DNA from: Peptoniphilaceae bacterium
GTDB lineage: Bacteria > Bacillota > Clostridia > Tissierellales > Peptoniphilaceae
Length of the DNA stretch: 17,620 bases
Assembly: GCA_910589545.1 (NCBI GenBank)
Contig: CAJUSY010000007.1
Coordinates: 48,083 to 65,702, forward strand
Reading direction: 5' to 3'
A program made the position numbers and the translations under genes. The notes below the pieces were generated by a model. The model saw only the letters and a list, made by a program, of their open reading frames with translations. It did not search any database and was not told the origin of the DNA. Shown here piece after piece: positions 7,336 to 13,992 of this stretch (its first letter is position 1; every line of letters starts with the position of its first letter).

Positions 7336-8710
7336 ACTTAGTATCTATTAATAAATCTTTAGGATTTTTCCTAAGAATATTTGTTGATGAAATAATCAGT
7401 GATATTAACAACACTATTGTCATGAATATGACTACATAAAGTAATGTTTTTGACGAAATGCTAATGTCCAGGCTTGTCAATGTTTTATTGAATCCATCAA
7501 CTTCAGCACCGCTACCAAGTCCAGTTGACGCTGATTGCTTGGCGATTTTTTCTGCGATATTTCCTGTAACTTTTTGTAGTATATTATTTCCAATTTTATC
7601 TCCTGCAAATCTAGCCAAGAAGAATGAACCAATGTAAGCCGGAATAGCAACTAACAATAATTCTGTGACAAATTGTCCAAATATTTTCGCTTTCGACATG
7701 CCTATCGACAACAATACCGCTATTTCTTTCTTCCTTGCATTCATCCATAAGAATAATAATAAAGCTACTACCAATCCTGCAAATGCAAGTGATCCTACAA
7801 ATAACTTATCTGCTATTGCATATATTCCACTTATGGATTCTTGTAAAGCTGGATAATTGGATGAACTTTTTATTAAATTATATTCTTGCCAATTGATATC
7901 AAGTTTGGAAAGATTTTTCATGACATCTTCTAGTTTTTTGTTACCTTTTACAAAGAATGTAGCATCTTGATAGACTGCTGTATCTTCAGTGTTACCGTAT
8001 ACTTTGGCTGCTGTATTCAAATCAGTAATCAATGTGTTTTCGTACAATTCTTGAGCAGCGCTCACACCACCGTTATTGTGCCCATCAAACAAACCTTTAA
8101 TTGTAACTTCTACTGTTTCATTGGCTTGTTTTTCATTATCTGCATCAAACAAATTGGATTTTAATTTTAATTTGTCACCTATTTTCAAGTTGTTTTTGGC
8201 TGCCAAATCCTTGTGCATAAGAATTTTATTCTTATCGTCATTTTTCAAATGTTCACCTTCTACCAATTTGTATGCTCCAGATACAAATTTTGTTTCCTTG
8301 GATGATTCATTAACTCCAGTCAACATTACAGTGCTTTTAAAATTTTTAGCACGTTCTGGGGATTGGTTTGCCAAAGTTTCTTGTGTTTCAATTATATCCA
8401 ATCCATCCAGATCAGCCACGCTATTTATTCTTTTTACATAACTTTCAATATCAGGTGAATCTGTGATTTTTTTGATGTCTTGTCCTTTGACATTTCCACC
8501 ACCTCTAGGAGTTCCTGGATTTACTTGTCGGTTAATTTCCATTGAAAAACTGTTGGTAATATTACCTAAAGTTTTTTCAGATGCTTTATCTGTTGCATCT
8601 TTAATGGACAAACTAATCAGACTCAAAGCAGACATTAACAATATTACAATTAAAATTATTATCGATTTTAGACTTTTTCTGGTTACATAAGCAAATGCAT
8701 TTTTTATCAT
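7334..8710 (-). CDS. vex3: FtsX-like ABC transporter permease, Vex3-like
   Basis: A MacB/FtsX-type permease of 458 residues from the start chosen here (MIKNAFAYVTRK), which has GGGAGG five bases upstream and matches the N-terminus of its sister permease (MIKNAIAYITRK). An earlier in-frame ATG at 8734 lies inside the ATPase gene and lacks such a site. One membrane helix lies at about 15-35. A large extracellular domain of about 250 residues follows, then three helices in the C-terminal third. The loop KEIAVLLSIGMSKAKIFGQF is the conserved FtsX coupling region that touches the ATPase. It should form a heteromeric exporter or signalling transporter with the next two genes upstream. Length agrees with pneumococcal Vex3. 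The substrate is unknown. Confidence 0.9.
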   Translation of the reverse strand: MIKNAFAYVTRKSLKSIIILIVILLMSALSLISLSIKDATDKASEKTLGNITNSFSMEINRQVNPGTPRGGGNVKGQDIKKITDSPDIESYVKRINSVADLDGLDIIETQETLANQSPERAKNFKSTVMLTGVNESSKETKFVSGAYKLVEGEHLKNDDKNKILMHKDLAAKNNLKIGDKLKLKSNLFDADNEKQANETVEVTIKGLFDGHNNGGVSAAQELYENTLITDLNTAAKVYGNTEDTAVYQDATFFVKGNKKLEDVMKNLSKLDINWQEYNLIKSSSNYPALQESISGIYAIADKLFVGSLAFAGLVVALLLFLWMNARKKEIAVLLSIGMSKAKIFGQFVTELLLVAIPAYIGSFFLARFAGDKIGNNILQKVTGNIAEKIAKQSASTGLGSGAEVDGFNKTLTSLDISISSKTLLYVVIFMTIVLLISLIISSTNILRKNPKDLLIDTK

Positions 8711-8720
8711 AATTTCCTCC

Positions 8721-9365
8721 CTAAATATTGTCAATTACTTCTTTTAATTTTCTATCTTTCAATTCAAGAACAATGTCAGCTGCCTTTGCTACTTCTTTAC
8801 TGTGAGTAACAACTATTACGCATTTGTTTCTTTCCATTGCTAATTCTTTTAAAATATCTATGATTTCTCCTGCTGTCGTATCATCTAGGTTTCCAGTAGG
8901 CTCATCTGCCAATATGATTGGAGCTTCTGAAACTAAAGCTCTTGCAATCGCAACTCTTTGTTGTTGCCCACCAGACAGTTTCATAACATTTCTTCTTGTT
9001 TGACTTTTATCCAATCCTAATTCCAATAAAATATCTTCTGATGCATTTTTATTTACTAATCTTATGTTTTCAAGAGGAGTTAGATAATCTATTAAGTTAT
9101 AGTTTTGAAAAACTAACGATATATTGTTTTTTCTATGATAGCTGTGTCCTTTTTCTTCGATGTTGTTGTTTTTGAATAAGATTTGACCTGTATCTGGTGA
9201 ATCTAATCCAGCCAATAAAGATAAAAGTGTTGATTTACCTGTGCCAGATTTTCCAATTATTGCGTAGAATTTTCCTTGTTCAAATCCTCTGTTAACTAAT
9301 GACAAAACTTCTTCATTTGAACTTGAGTAACTATATGATACGTTTTTGATTTCTAAAATATTCAT
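8721..9365 (-). CDS. vex2: ABC transporter ATPase, Vex2-like (MacB/LolD type)
   Basis: A 214-residue nucleotide-binding subunit that powers the two flanking permeases from the cytoplasmic face. All motifs are intact: Walker A GKSGTGKST (38-46), Q-loop Gln87, signature LSGGQQQR (130-137), Walker B IILADEPTGNLD (150-161) and switch His187. The ADEPTGNLD wording is typical of the FtsE/LolD/MacB class that works with FtsX permeases. AGGAG lies upstream of the ATG. It starts 10 bases after the first permease stop and ends 10 bases before the second permease start, so the three genes form one transcription unit. Size matches Vex2. Confidence 0.94.
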   Translation of the reverse strand: MNILEIKNVSYSYSSSNEEVLSLVNRGFEQGKFYAIIGKSGTGKSTLLSLLAGLDSPDTGQILFKNNNIEEKGHSYHRKNNISLVFQNYNLIDYLTPLENIRLVNKNASEDILLELGLDKSQTRRNVMKLSGGQQQRVAIARALVSEAPIILADEPTGNLDDTTAGEIIDILKELAMERNKCVIVVTHSKEVAKAADIVLELKDRKLKEVIDNI

Positions 9366-9375
9366 TTTATATCTC

Positions 9376-10653
9376 CTAACTTATTTGTGATAATATTTGT
9401 TTTGGTTTTTTGATTAATATCATTGTCGATGCAATAATCACAGAAACTGTGATTATTAATAAAAGCAATCCGTAGCTTTTGATAAATACTTCTAATTTAT
9501 CGGATATTTTAGTAATTAATAGGCTACCTGTAAATGATGCATTTTCCGATTCTGTTATTCCTGATGCAATTAGTTTGATAATAAAATCCCCACTAATGAA
9601 TGATAAAACTGCCGCAGGAACGGATACAAATACAAGCTCCATGATGAATTGTCCTATGATTTTAGATTTACTAAATCCAATTGATAAAAGTATTCCTATT
9701 TCGTAAATTCTTTCTCTTAGCCATAAAATTAAAATCAACGATAAAACTACAAGTCCTGCAACCATTATGGAATATGTCATCATTTGTATGATATGCTTTA
9801 CGCCATTTATAGAATCAATAGCTTCTTTGAATGCATTGTCATCTTTTTCGATAATGTATTGTGAGGAATTAGCGATTTGATTTTTCAGCTGATTTATTGC
9901 ATTATCCATTAAGGCTGAATTTTGTGTATAAACTGAGATTTTATTCGCAATTTTGTTACCGTCTTTTATATTCAACGAATTTTGCGCTGAGTTGTAATTA
10001 ACAAACATTGAGTTTTCACTAAAATCAGAAGACAATCCTGTATATTTTTCTTGTTTTTTTCCTGAAAATATTCCAACTATCTCATATTGTGTCTCTTTAT
10101 TGGTATCTCCATTTCCATTCATATTCATGAACTTTAGACCTATTTTGTCGTGAAGTTTGATCTTGTTTTTCTTTGCAAATTGTTCATGAACTAGAATCTT
10201 ATTGTCATCATTTTTATCCAAATTCTTGCCTTGTTTTATAGTAAACACATTACTTGTAAATAATTGGTTACGTTTTTGATCTGTCATAGCATCTACCGAT
10301 ACTAAATTTTTCATATTTGGGGACAAATCTTCACGCATAACTTTCTGATCACTTTCAACGACATTGGTATTTGTTACGTTGGCTAATCCCTCATAATGAT
10401 ATGAAACCTCTTTTATATCTTTGATCTGTTTCAGTTTGTCAAATTCTTTTATATCAAAATATCCGTTATTATCTTTTTTCGTTATTGAAATAGATGAATT
10501 CGATGTTTCGTACAATGATTTCTCCAGTGTTTTCTGTGATTTCGTTATACTCAAACAAGCATACAAACATGATAAAACAAGTGTTAGAATTATCAGTATT
10601 ATCAAAGTCCTATTTCTTTTTCTTGTTATATAAGCAATCGCATTTTTTATCAT
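9376..10653 (-). CDS. vex1: FtsX-like ABC transporter permease, Vex1-like
   Basis: First gene of the cluster: a 425-residue FtsX/MacB-type permease. It has an N-terminal membrane helix (about 16-37), an extracellular domain of about 240 residues and three C-terminal helices. The segment YEIGILLSIGFSKSKIIGQF parallels the same region of the sister permease, so the two are paralogues and probably pair in the membrane. AAGGAG lies eight bases before the ATG. Length and position match Vex1. In Streptococcus pneumoniae the vex genes follow the small peptide gene pep27. Here only about 70 bases lie between this start and the preceding terminator, and no such ORF fits. Confidence 0.9.
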   Translation of the reverse strand: MIKNAIAYITRKRNRTLIILIILTLVLSCLYACLSITKSQKTLEKSLYETSNSSISITKKDNNGYFDIKEFDKLKQIKDIKEVSYHYEGLANVTNTNVVESDQKVMREDLSPNMKNLVSVDAMTDQKRNQLFTSNVFTIKQGKNLDKNDDNKILVHEQFAKKNKIKLHDKIGLKFMNMNGNGDTNKETQYEIVGIFSGKKQEKYTGLSSDFSENSMFVNYNSAQNSLNIKDGNKIANKISVYTQNSALMDNAINQLKNQIANSSQYIIEKDDNAFKEAIDSINGVKHIIQMMTYSIMVAGLVVLSLILILWLRERIYEIGILLSIGFSKSKIIGQFIMELVFVSVPAAVLSFISGDFIIKLIASGITESENASFTGSLLITKISDKLEVFIKSYGLLLLIITVSVIIASTMILIKKPKQILSQIS

Positions 10654-10670
10654 AAATATCTCCTTATCTT

Positions 10671-10716
10671 TGTTACATGTATATGTTACAAAAGTTTTAT
10701 GAAATGTATATGAAAT
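10671..10716 (-). promoter_or_regulatory. Nested direct repeats upstream of the vex1-like gene
   Basis: Plus-strand TGTTACA occurs at 10671 and 10684, ATGAAAT at 10699 and 10710 (11 bases apart), and ATGTATATG at 10677 and 10704. OmpR-family regulators often bind paired direct repeats near promoters that have poor -35 boxes, and no good -35/-10 pair is visible here. This is therefore a candidate site for the VncR-like regulator. Confidence 0.4.
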
Positions 10717-10726
10717 TCATAGCAAT

Positions 10727-10758
10727 AAAAAAAGACGACAGAATTCAATTCTATCGCC
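10727..10758 (-). terminator. Strong intrinsic terminator after the metG fragment
   Basis: On the minus strand AGGCGATAG pairs with CTGTCGTCT (wobbles allowed) around an AATTGAATT loop and is followed by a run of seven T. It starts 11 bases after the stop codon at 10770 and insulates the vex-like operon from the gene upstream. Confidence 0.88.
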
Positions 10759-10769
10759 TGATAATTTAA

Positions 10770-11258
10770 TTAATAGATTTTTGATCCTGCTGGAATATTT
10801 TCATCTAACATTATAAGATTCAACACTTCTTCTCCTTCATATTCGCATATTGCAGACAAAAGCATTCCACAAGATTCTTCTCCCATCATTTTTCTTGGTG
10901 GTAAGTTTGTGATTGCTAACAATGTTTTACCTACTAAATCTTCTGCATTGTAGTAGTTTTTAATTCCAGATAATATTATTCTATCTTTTCCAGATCCGTC
11001 ATTCAATGTGAATTTTAATAATTTCTTAGATTTTGGAACTTCTTCACAAGATTTTACTTTTACAACTCTGAAATCAGATTCTGAGAATTTATCAAAATCT
11101 ACAAAATCTTCAAATAATGGTTCAACTTTCACTTTTGATAAATCTAATTTCTTGGCTTTTGTGTTGTCTTCGCCATCTTTTGAATTGCTAGAAGCATTAT
11201 TTCCTACTGGCTTCATTGTTGGGAAAATCCCCTCTACCTTAGATAATTGTCTAAATCT
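10770..11258 (-). pseudogene. metG: C-terminal tRNA-binding domain of methionyl-tRNA synthetase, cut off from metG
   Basis: The open frame runs from 11258 and reads KVEGIFPTMKPVG, which resembles the linker before the appended domain in bacterial MetRS (a ...LFPR-type motif). It ends with a full EMAP/Trbp111-like tRNA-binding fold: DFRVVKVKSCEEVPKSKKLL, LSGIKNYYNAEDLVGK, NLPPRKMMGEESCGMLL and IPAGSKIY. In MetRS this domain dimerises the enzyme and helps hold tRNA. The roughly 500 residues of catalytic core that should come first are absent. Instead an integrase gene and recombination repeats begin at once, so a mobile element has probably split the gene. An ATG at 11216 could start a free 148-residue tRNA-binding protein, but GAGGGG is about 12 bases away, which is poor spacing. 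A native stand-alone protein is less likely given the linker. Confidence 0.8.
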
Positions 11259-11287
11259 CTATAAAAGTCTATTTTATGGTACTTCTC

Positions 11288-11351
11288 AATTTACGACAAT
11301 TTGCTAACTCTCTATAAGTGCCTATAGATTTCTAGCAAATTGTCGTAAATT
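11288..11351. repeat. Large dyad at the integrase end (19-bp arms)
   Basis: AATTTACGACAATTTGCTA (11288-11306) and its exact complement (11333-11351) enclose a 26-base centre that itself contains TCTATA/TATAGA (11311-11328). It lies just after the integrase stop codon. It may serve as an integrase binding region, as a terminator for integrase transcription, or as both. Confidence 0.85.
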
Positions 11352-11369
11352 TGTCGTAAGCTGTCGTAA
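11341..11369. repeat. Three phased TGTCGTAA repeats, probable integrase arm-type sites
   Basis: TGTCGTAA occurs at 11341, 11352 and 11362, that is 11 and 10 bases apart or one helix turn. A fourth copy lies in reverse orientation at 11291-11298. Short repeats phased to the helix next to an integrase gene match the arm-type sites bound by the N-terminal domain of Tn916-like integrases. Confidence 0.7.
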
Positions 11370-11372
11370 ATT

Positions 11373-12608
11373 CTAAAATATAAATTTCATCGCTTTTTCA
11401 AATTCTCCCATCTGTTCTATCTTAAAATCTTCTGTTGCATCTACATATATATCCATTGTTGTGCTAATATCAGAATGACCTAGAATAGACTGCATTGCTT
11501 TTGTATTTATATTTTGTTCATTAAGCCTTGTAGTAAAGGTGTGTCTGAAAATGTGATTGCTTAAATGTGGAACTAATAGAATATCATTAGAGTTCGATTT
11601 ATTTTTATCCATTATACTTAAATTGCAATCTCTAACAATTCCTCTTAAAGCTTTATTAAGTGTTCCATTATTGTGAACCTTTCCGAATCTGTTTAAAAAT
11701 ACAAAGTCTTTAAATCCATCGATTGAATCACAACATTCGATTCCAAAAGTCTTTTGTAACTCTCTTTCCATAAGAAAAGCATCTTTTACTTTTTGAACCA
11801 TAGGAATACTTCGCTTACCTGATGCTGTCTTCGGTGTATTAATAGCATATCTATTGTTTAATCCTTTACCTTTACTATAATATACCAAAGTCCTATTTAC
11901 ATTTATAAGACCATTATCAAAATCTAAATCGTCCCATTGCAATCCTGTAACTTCTCCAACTCTCATTCCTGTCCAAAGCATAACAATGAATATTGGATAC
12001 CATTTTTTATATTCGTCACTATTAGATAAATATTCTTCAAATAGCACCTGTTCTTCTATTGTCATGGCTTTTTTCTTCGGAGATTCATTTCGATAAGCTA
12101 CTTTCAATTCCTTCAAAGCATTGTCAGACGGATTAAACCTTATATATTCGTCATCCACTGCTAATTCTAAAACCTGATGTAGCACAGTATGGACACAATC
12201 TATGGTAGAAACCATCAATCCCTGGTCTTCCTTTAATCTGTTATAAAAACTTCTAACATCAGATCTTTTAATATCAGATAGTTTAATACGACCAAAAGTC
12301 GGTTCGACGAATTGTTGATACATATAGATGTAATTTTTAAAGGTATTATCCTTTAAACCTCTTTTTACCTTTGTCCATAACTTAAAAGTATCATTTACAG
12401 ACAAGCTACTTCCTTCGTTGTTGATTCCATCTATAGTATTGCGTAAAATATCCAATTCCTTTTCTCTTAATTCCTTTAGAGTTTTCGCATAGATAGATTT
12501 TCTACGCCCTATTTTGTCTTGCCACTTAAATTCATAAGTGCCATTTGACCTTTGATATTCACCGTCTTTTAAAACAACCCCTTTACTATCTTTGCGTCTT
12601 TTTACCAT
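11373..12608 (-). CDS. int: Tyrosine recombinase (integrase) of a Tn916/Tn1549-like element
   Basis: A 411-residue site-specific recombinase that cuts and joins DNA at the ends of the element. The N-terminal arm-binding segment is about 1-60 (KRRKDSKGVVLKDGEYQR, like other ICE integrases). A core-binding SAM-like domain lies at about 65-165, and the catalytic domain at 180-411. Catalytic residues visible are Arg216 (TGMRVGEV), a lysine in TPKTASGKRSIP (260-265), His352 and Arg355 (NHIFRHTF), His378 (LGHSD) and nucleophile Tyr388 (DIYVDA). The set is complete, so the enzyme should be active. Length is close to Tn916 Int (405). The start has AAAAGGAG upstream. It ends next to phased repeats and the metG remnant, as expected for an element end. 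Confidence 0.95.
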   Translation of the reverse strand: MVKRRKDSKGVVLKDGEYQRSNGTYEFKWQDKIGRRKSIYAKTLKELREKELDILRNTIDGINNEGSSLSVNDTFKLWTKVKRGLKDNTFKNYIYMYQQFVEPTFGRIKLSDIKRSDVRSFYNRLKEDQGLMVSTIDCVHTVLHQVLELAVDDEYIRFNPSDNALKELKVAYRNESPKKKAMTIEEQVLFEEYLSNSDEYKKWYPIFIVMLWTGMRVGEVTGLQWDDLDFDNGLINVNRTLVYYSKGKGLNNRYAINTPKTASGKRSIPMVQKVKDAFLMERELQKTFGIECCDSIDGFKDFVFLNRFGKVHNNGTLNKALRGIVRDCNLSIMDKNKSNSNDILLVPHLSNHIFRHTFTTRLNEQNINTKAMQSILGHSDISTTMDIYVDATEDFKIEQMGEFEKAMKFIF

Positions 12609-12633
12609 AAAAATTCTCCTTTTTTGATAAAAG

Positions 12634-12667
12634 ACACGCTATAATTATTATACCACATTAAGCGTGT
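12634..12667 (-). promoter_or_regulatory. Integrase promoter inside an inverted repeat
   Basis: An extended -10 (TGGTATAAT, 12655-12647 on the minus strand) lies between the exact 7-bp arms ACACGCT (12634-12640) and AGCGTGT (12661-12667). No good -35 is visible, as is common for extended -10 promoters. The dyad around the -10 suggests an operator. The stem followed by CTTTT could instead end transcription coming from the excisionase. Confidence 0.55.
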
Positions 12668-12685
12668 TTTATATATAGTTTTAGA

Positions 12686-12895
12686 TTAGATAGAGAACTG
12701 TCTATTTAAATATTCTTCCATTAACTTTTTCTTAATAAGACGCTTACTACCATTAAATAATACAAAATCACAATCATCTTCATCCGTTAATTGTCTAACT
12801 TTATCTTGACCAATATTAAAATATTCAGATGCTTCTTTTAATGTTAGAAATGCTTTCTCAGAAACACGAACACCTTTTATATTTTCGTTAATCAT
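12686..12895 (-). CDS. xis: Excisionase, Tn916 Xis-like
   Basis: A 69-residue DNA-binding protein that directs the integrase towards excision. The start chosen is the ATG at 12895 (MINENIKG), which has GGAGG four bases before it. A longer frame to 12961 has no ribosome binding site. The pattern LTLKEASEYFNIGQDKVRQL is the winged-helix start of Tn916-type Xis (67 residues; similar LTIEEASKYFRIG motif). NGSKRLIKKKLMEEYL corresponds to the wing and last helix. It lies 77 bases before the integrase with a separate promoter between them. Confidence 0.88.
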   Translation of the reverse strand: MINENIKGVRVSEKAFLTLKEASEYFNIGQDKVRQLTDEDDCDFVLFNGSKRLIKKKLMEEYLNRQFSI

Positions 12896-12924
12896 AAATC
12901 CTCCAAATAATATATTTAAAATAT

Positions 12925-12981
12925 TTATTTTAATATTTTTAAAGTTTTTTGACATTGACAAGTGCCTTGGATTAGCAACAT
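12925..12981 (-). CDS. Possible 18-residue CxC peptide upstream of xis
   Basis: A short ORF, MLLIQGTCQCQKTLKILK, begins six bases after GGAGGTGAG, a near-perfect match to the anti-Shine-Dalgarno sequence and one of the best sites in the window. It ends 29 bases before the excisionase start. It may be a leader peptide that couples or tunes xis translation. The site might also be left over from a degraded gene. I know no named family. Confidence 0.4.
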   Translation of the reverse strand: MLLIQGTCQCQKTLKILK

Positions 12982-13269
12982 AGGAATCTCACCTCCGCCT
13001 CTGTTCAGGATGAGCCGGCTTCAACCTTAGAAGTATCATTATCCTCATTTTCTTCGTAGCGAATAGGGTATCCCTCCCTATATTCAAACTCTTACTTATC
13101 GCTCCCTTTCTTCTTCCCTTGCTTTTTGCTTAGCAGTACTTGTTTTGCCGAATTATTCAGCAGAAAGATCTTGGCGGATAGATTATTACGCTCCAAAAAT
13201 GATTAATGTCTTGTCTTGGTCTATTTAATTGTTATGGTTCAAATATTGTTTAAATTTCTTTTAAAATAG
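12982..13269 (-). other. Gap with fragments of coding-like sequence
   Basis: No complete gene is visible. The minus strand has short open pieces that look coding but are interrupted: AKQKAREEERER ends at a TAA in one frame, and REGYPIRYEENEDNDTSKVE ends at a TGA in another. These may be the tail of an ancestral ICE gene that lay between the sigma-like gene and xis. I cannot identify it. Confidence 0.35.
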
Positions 13270-13318
13270 AAAGAGGACAAAACTCCCCTCACTTTATAAA
13301 GGAAAATTTGCCCTCTTT
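13270..13318 (-). terminator. Hairpin after the sigma-like gene
   Basis: AAAGAGGACAAA (13270-13281) and TTTGCCCTCTTT (13307-13318) pair over 12 bp with one G-T wobble, around a 25-base loop. On the minus strand it starts 13 bases after the stop at 13331 and is followed by CTATTTT. The T run is poor, so it is a moderate terminator candidate. Confidence 0.5.
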
Positions 13319-13330
13319 GGTAACCAGAAA

Positions 13331-13741
13331 CTATATTTCTTCTATAAATTTCTTTAGTTTTTCTAAAATCTTATCTCGTCTTTTTATTAAAGCAGGATGA
13401 GATATATTTTGAGTCTTTGCTACTGCACGAAGTGTTTCATCATTGAAATATAATCTTTCAATGATTTCCCGTTCATCCTCATTTAACTTTGACATAGCGT
13501 TTCTTAGTGCTTCAATCATCATTTGTGTAGCTACAACTTTTTCAACATCAACATTTTTATCTTCTAGATTATCTTCAAAATTCCCATCGTGATTTAGGAA
13601 CGAAAAAAAGAGCAAGTGGTTTTTCTTGTCCACCTGCTCTAAATATTTTTCATGTTCTCTTTCTTGCCAGTAGACTTTGTATATCTGCTCGCTTACTTTG
13701 ATTTTTTGTCCACCGACATAAAGATAATATTCTTTTGTCAT
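13331..13741 (-). CDS. Sigma-70 region 4-like regulator of the mobile element
   Basis: A 136-residue protein from the ATG at 13741 (MTKEYYLYVGGQKIKVSE), with GGAGG six bases upstream; a longer reading to 13756 would place the start on top of that site. The N-terminal half has the YYLYVGGQKIKVSEQIYKVYWQEREHE pattern (described in two parts: 4-18 and 19-30) seen in small regulators of Tn1549-like elements. The C-terminal half (about 78-136) is a sigma-70 region 4 helix-turn-helix: LNEDEREIIERLYF, then ETLRAVAKTQNIS and HPALIKRRDKILEKL. No region 2 is present, so it is not a full sigma factor; it probably regulates element genes. It follows two small ORFs and overlaps the second by four bases, suggesting coupled translation. 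Confidence 0.8.
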   Translation of the reverse strand: MTKEYYLYVGGQKIKVSEQIYKVYWQEREHEKYLEQVDKKNHLLFFSFLNHDGNFEDNLEDKNVDVEKVVATQMMIEALRNAMSKLNEDEREIIERLYFNDETLRAVAKTQNISHPALIKRRDKILEKLKKFIEEI

Positions 13742-13812
13742 ATATGGTTCCTCCATTCTTTTTTTGTCATTTTGTTTTTAGACAAAAAAGGAGGACTCCT
13801 GCTCTTGGGCAT
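13738..13812 (-). CDS. Possible 24-residue leader peptide overlapping the sigma-like gene
   Basis: The ORF starts MPKSRSPPFLSKNK and its stop overlaps the start of the sigma-like gene as ATGA. It spans the second arm of the terminator-like hairpin at 13791-13823. It has no strong ribosome binding site of its own (AGAGGA lies six or so bases upstream of ACCATG, inside the first arm). The layout resembles leader-peptide attenuation as described for tet(M) in Tn916, but this is inferred. Confidence 0.4.
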   Translation of the reverse strand: MPKSRSPPFLSKNKMTKKEWRNHI

Positions 13813-13823
13813 GGTTAGTCCTC
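13784..13823 (-). promoter_or_regulatory. Terminator-like hairpin (attenuator candidate) before the sigma-like gene
   Basis: On the minus strand GAGGACT (13823-13817) pairs exactly with AGTCCTC (13797-13791) around a 19-base loop and is followed by CTTTTTT. It lies 43 bases before the sigma-like start. A second small stem, GAAAG/CTTTC, lies just upstream. A terminator here, inside a leader ORF, would reduce expression of the sigma-like gene unless it is overcome. Confidence 0.6.
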
Positions 13824-13876
13824 TAGAATGAAAGAAACCCTTTCTGGTATTAACTACATTTAATTTTACAATTGAA

Positions 13877-13945
13877 TTATTTATACTGTATACAGAATAA
13901 CTTAAAGAAAAAAGGTGTAATATTTTTTGTTTTAATTATGTTCAT
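13877..13945 (-). CDS. Possible 22-residue peptide between the ABC genes and the sigma-like gene
   Basis: The ORF begins MNIIKTKNITPFFFKLF, ends IQYK, and has a strong GGAGG five bases before its ATG. It lies 47 bases after the exporter stop. It is basic and hydrophobic. It could be a small peptide, a leader, or the remnant start of a lost gene. No family is recognised. Confidence 0.35.
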   Translation of the reverse strand: MNIIKTKNITPFFFKLFCIQYK

Positions 13946-13992
13946 ATTAGCCTCCGTTCATTAAGTCGTTATATCTTAAAATTTAGTATTGT

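Noticed and set aside
8711..8734. Longer N-terminus (MTIFREEI) for the Vex3-like permease
   Set aside because: It lies inside the end of the ATPase gene without a ribosome binding site. The ATG at 8710 has GGGAGG and matches the sister permease.
10654..10726. Search for a Pep27-like peptide gene before the vex1-like gene
   Set aside because: Only about 70 bases lie between the terminator and the permease start. No ORF with a start signal was found.
12896..12961. Longer N-terminus for the excisionase
   Set aside because: The extra residues are AT-biased and have no ribosome binding site. The ATG at 12895 has GGAGG and gives the usual Xis length.
13741..13756. Earlier start (MEEPY) for the sigma-like gene
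   Set aside because: That start would overlap the GGAGG site that serves the ATG at 13741, and related regulators begin near MTKEYYLYV.
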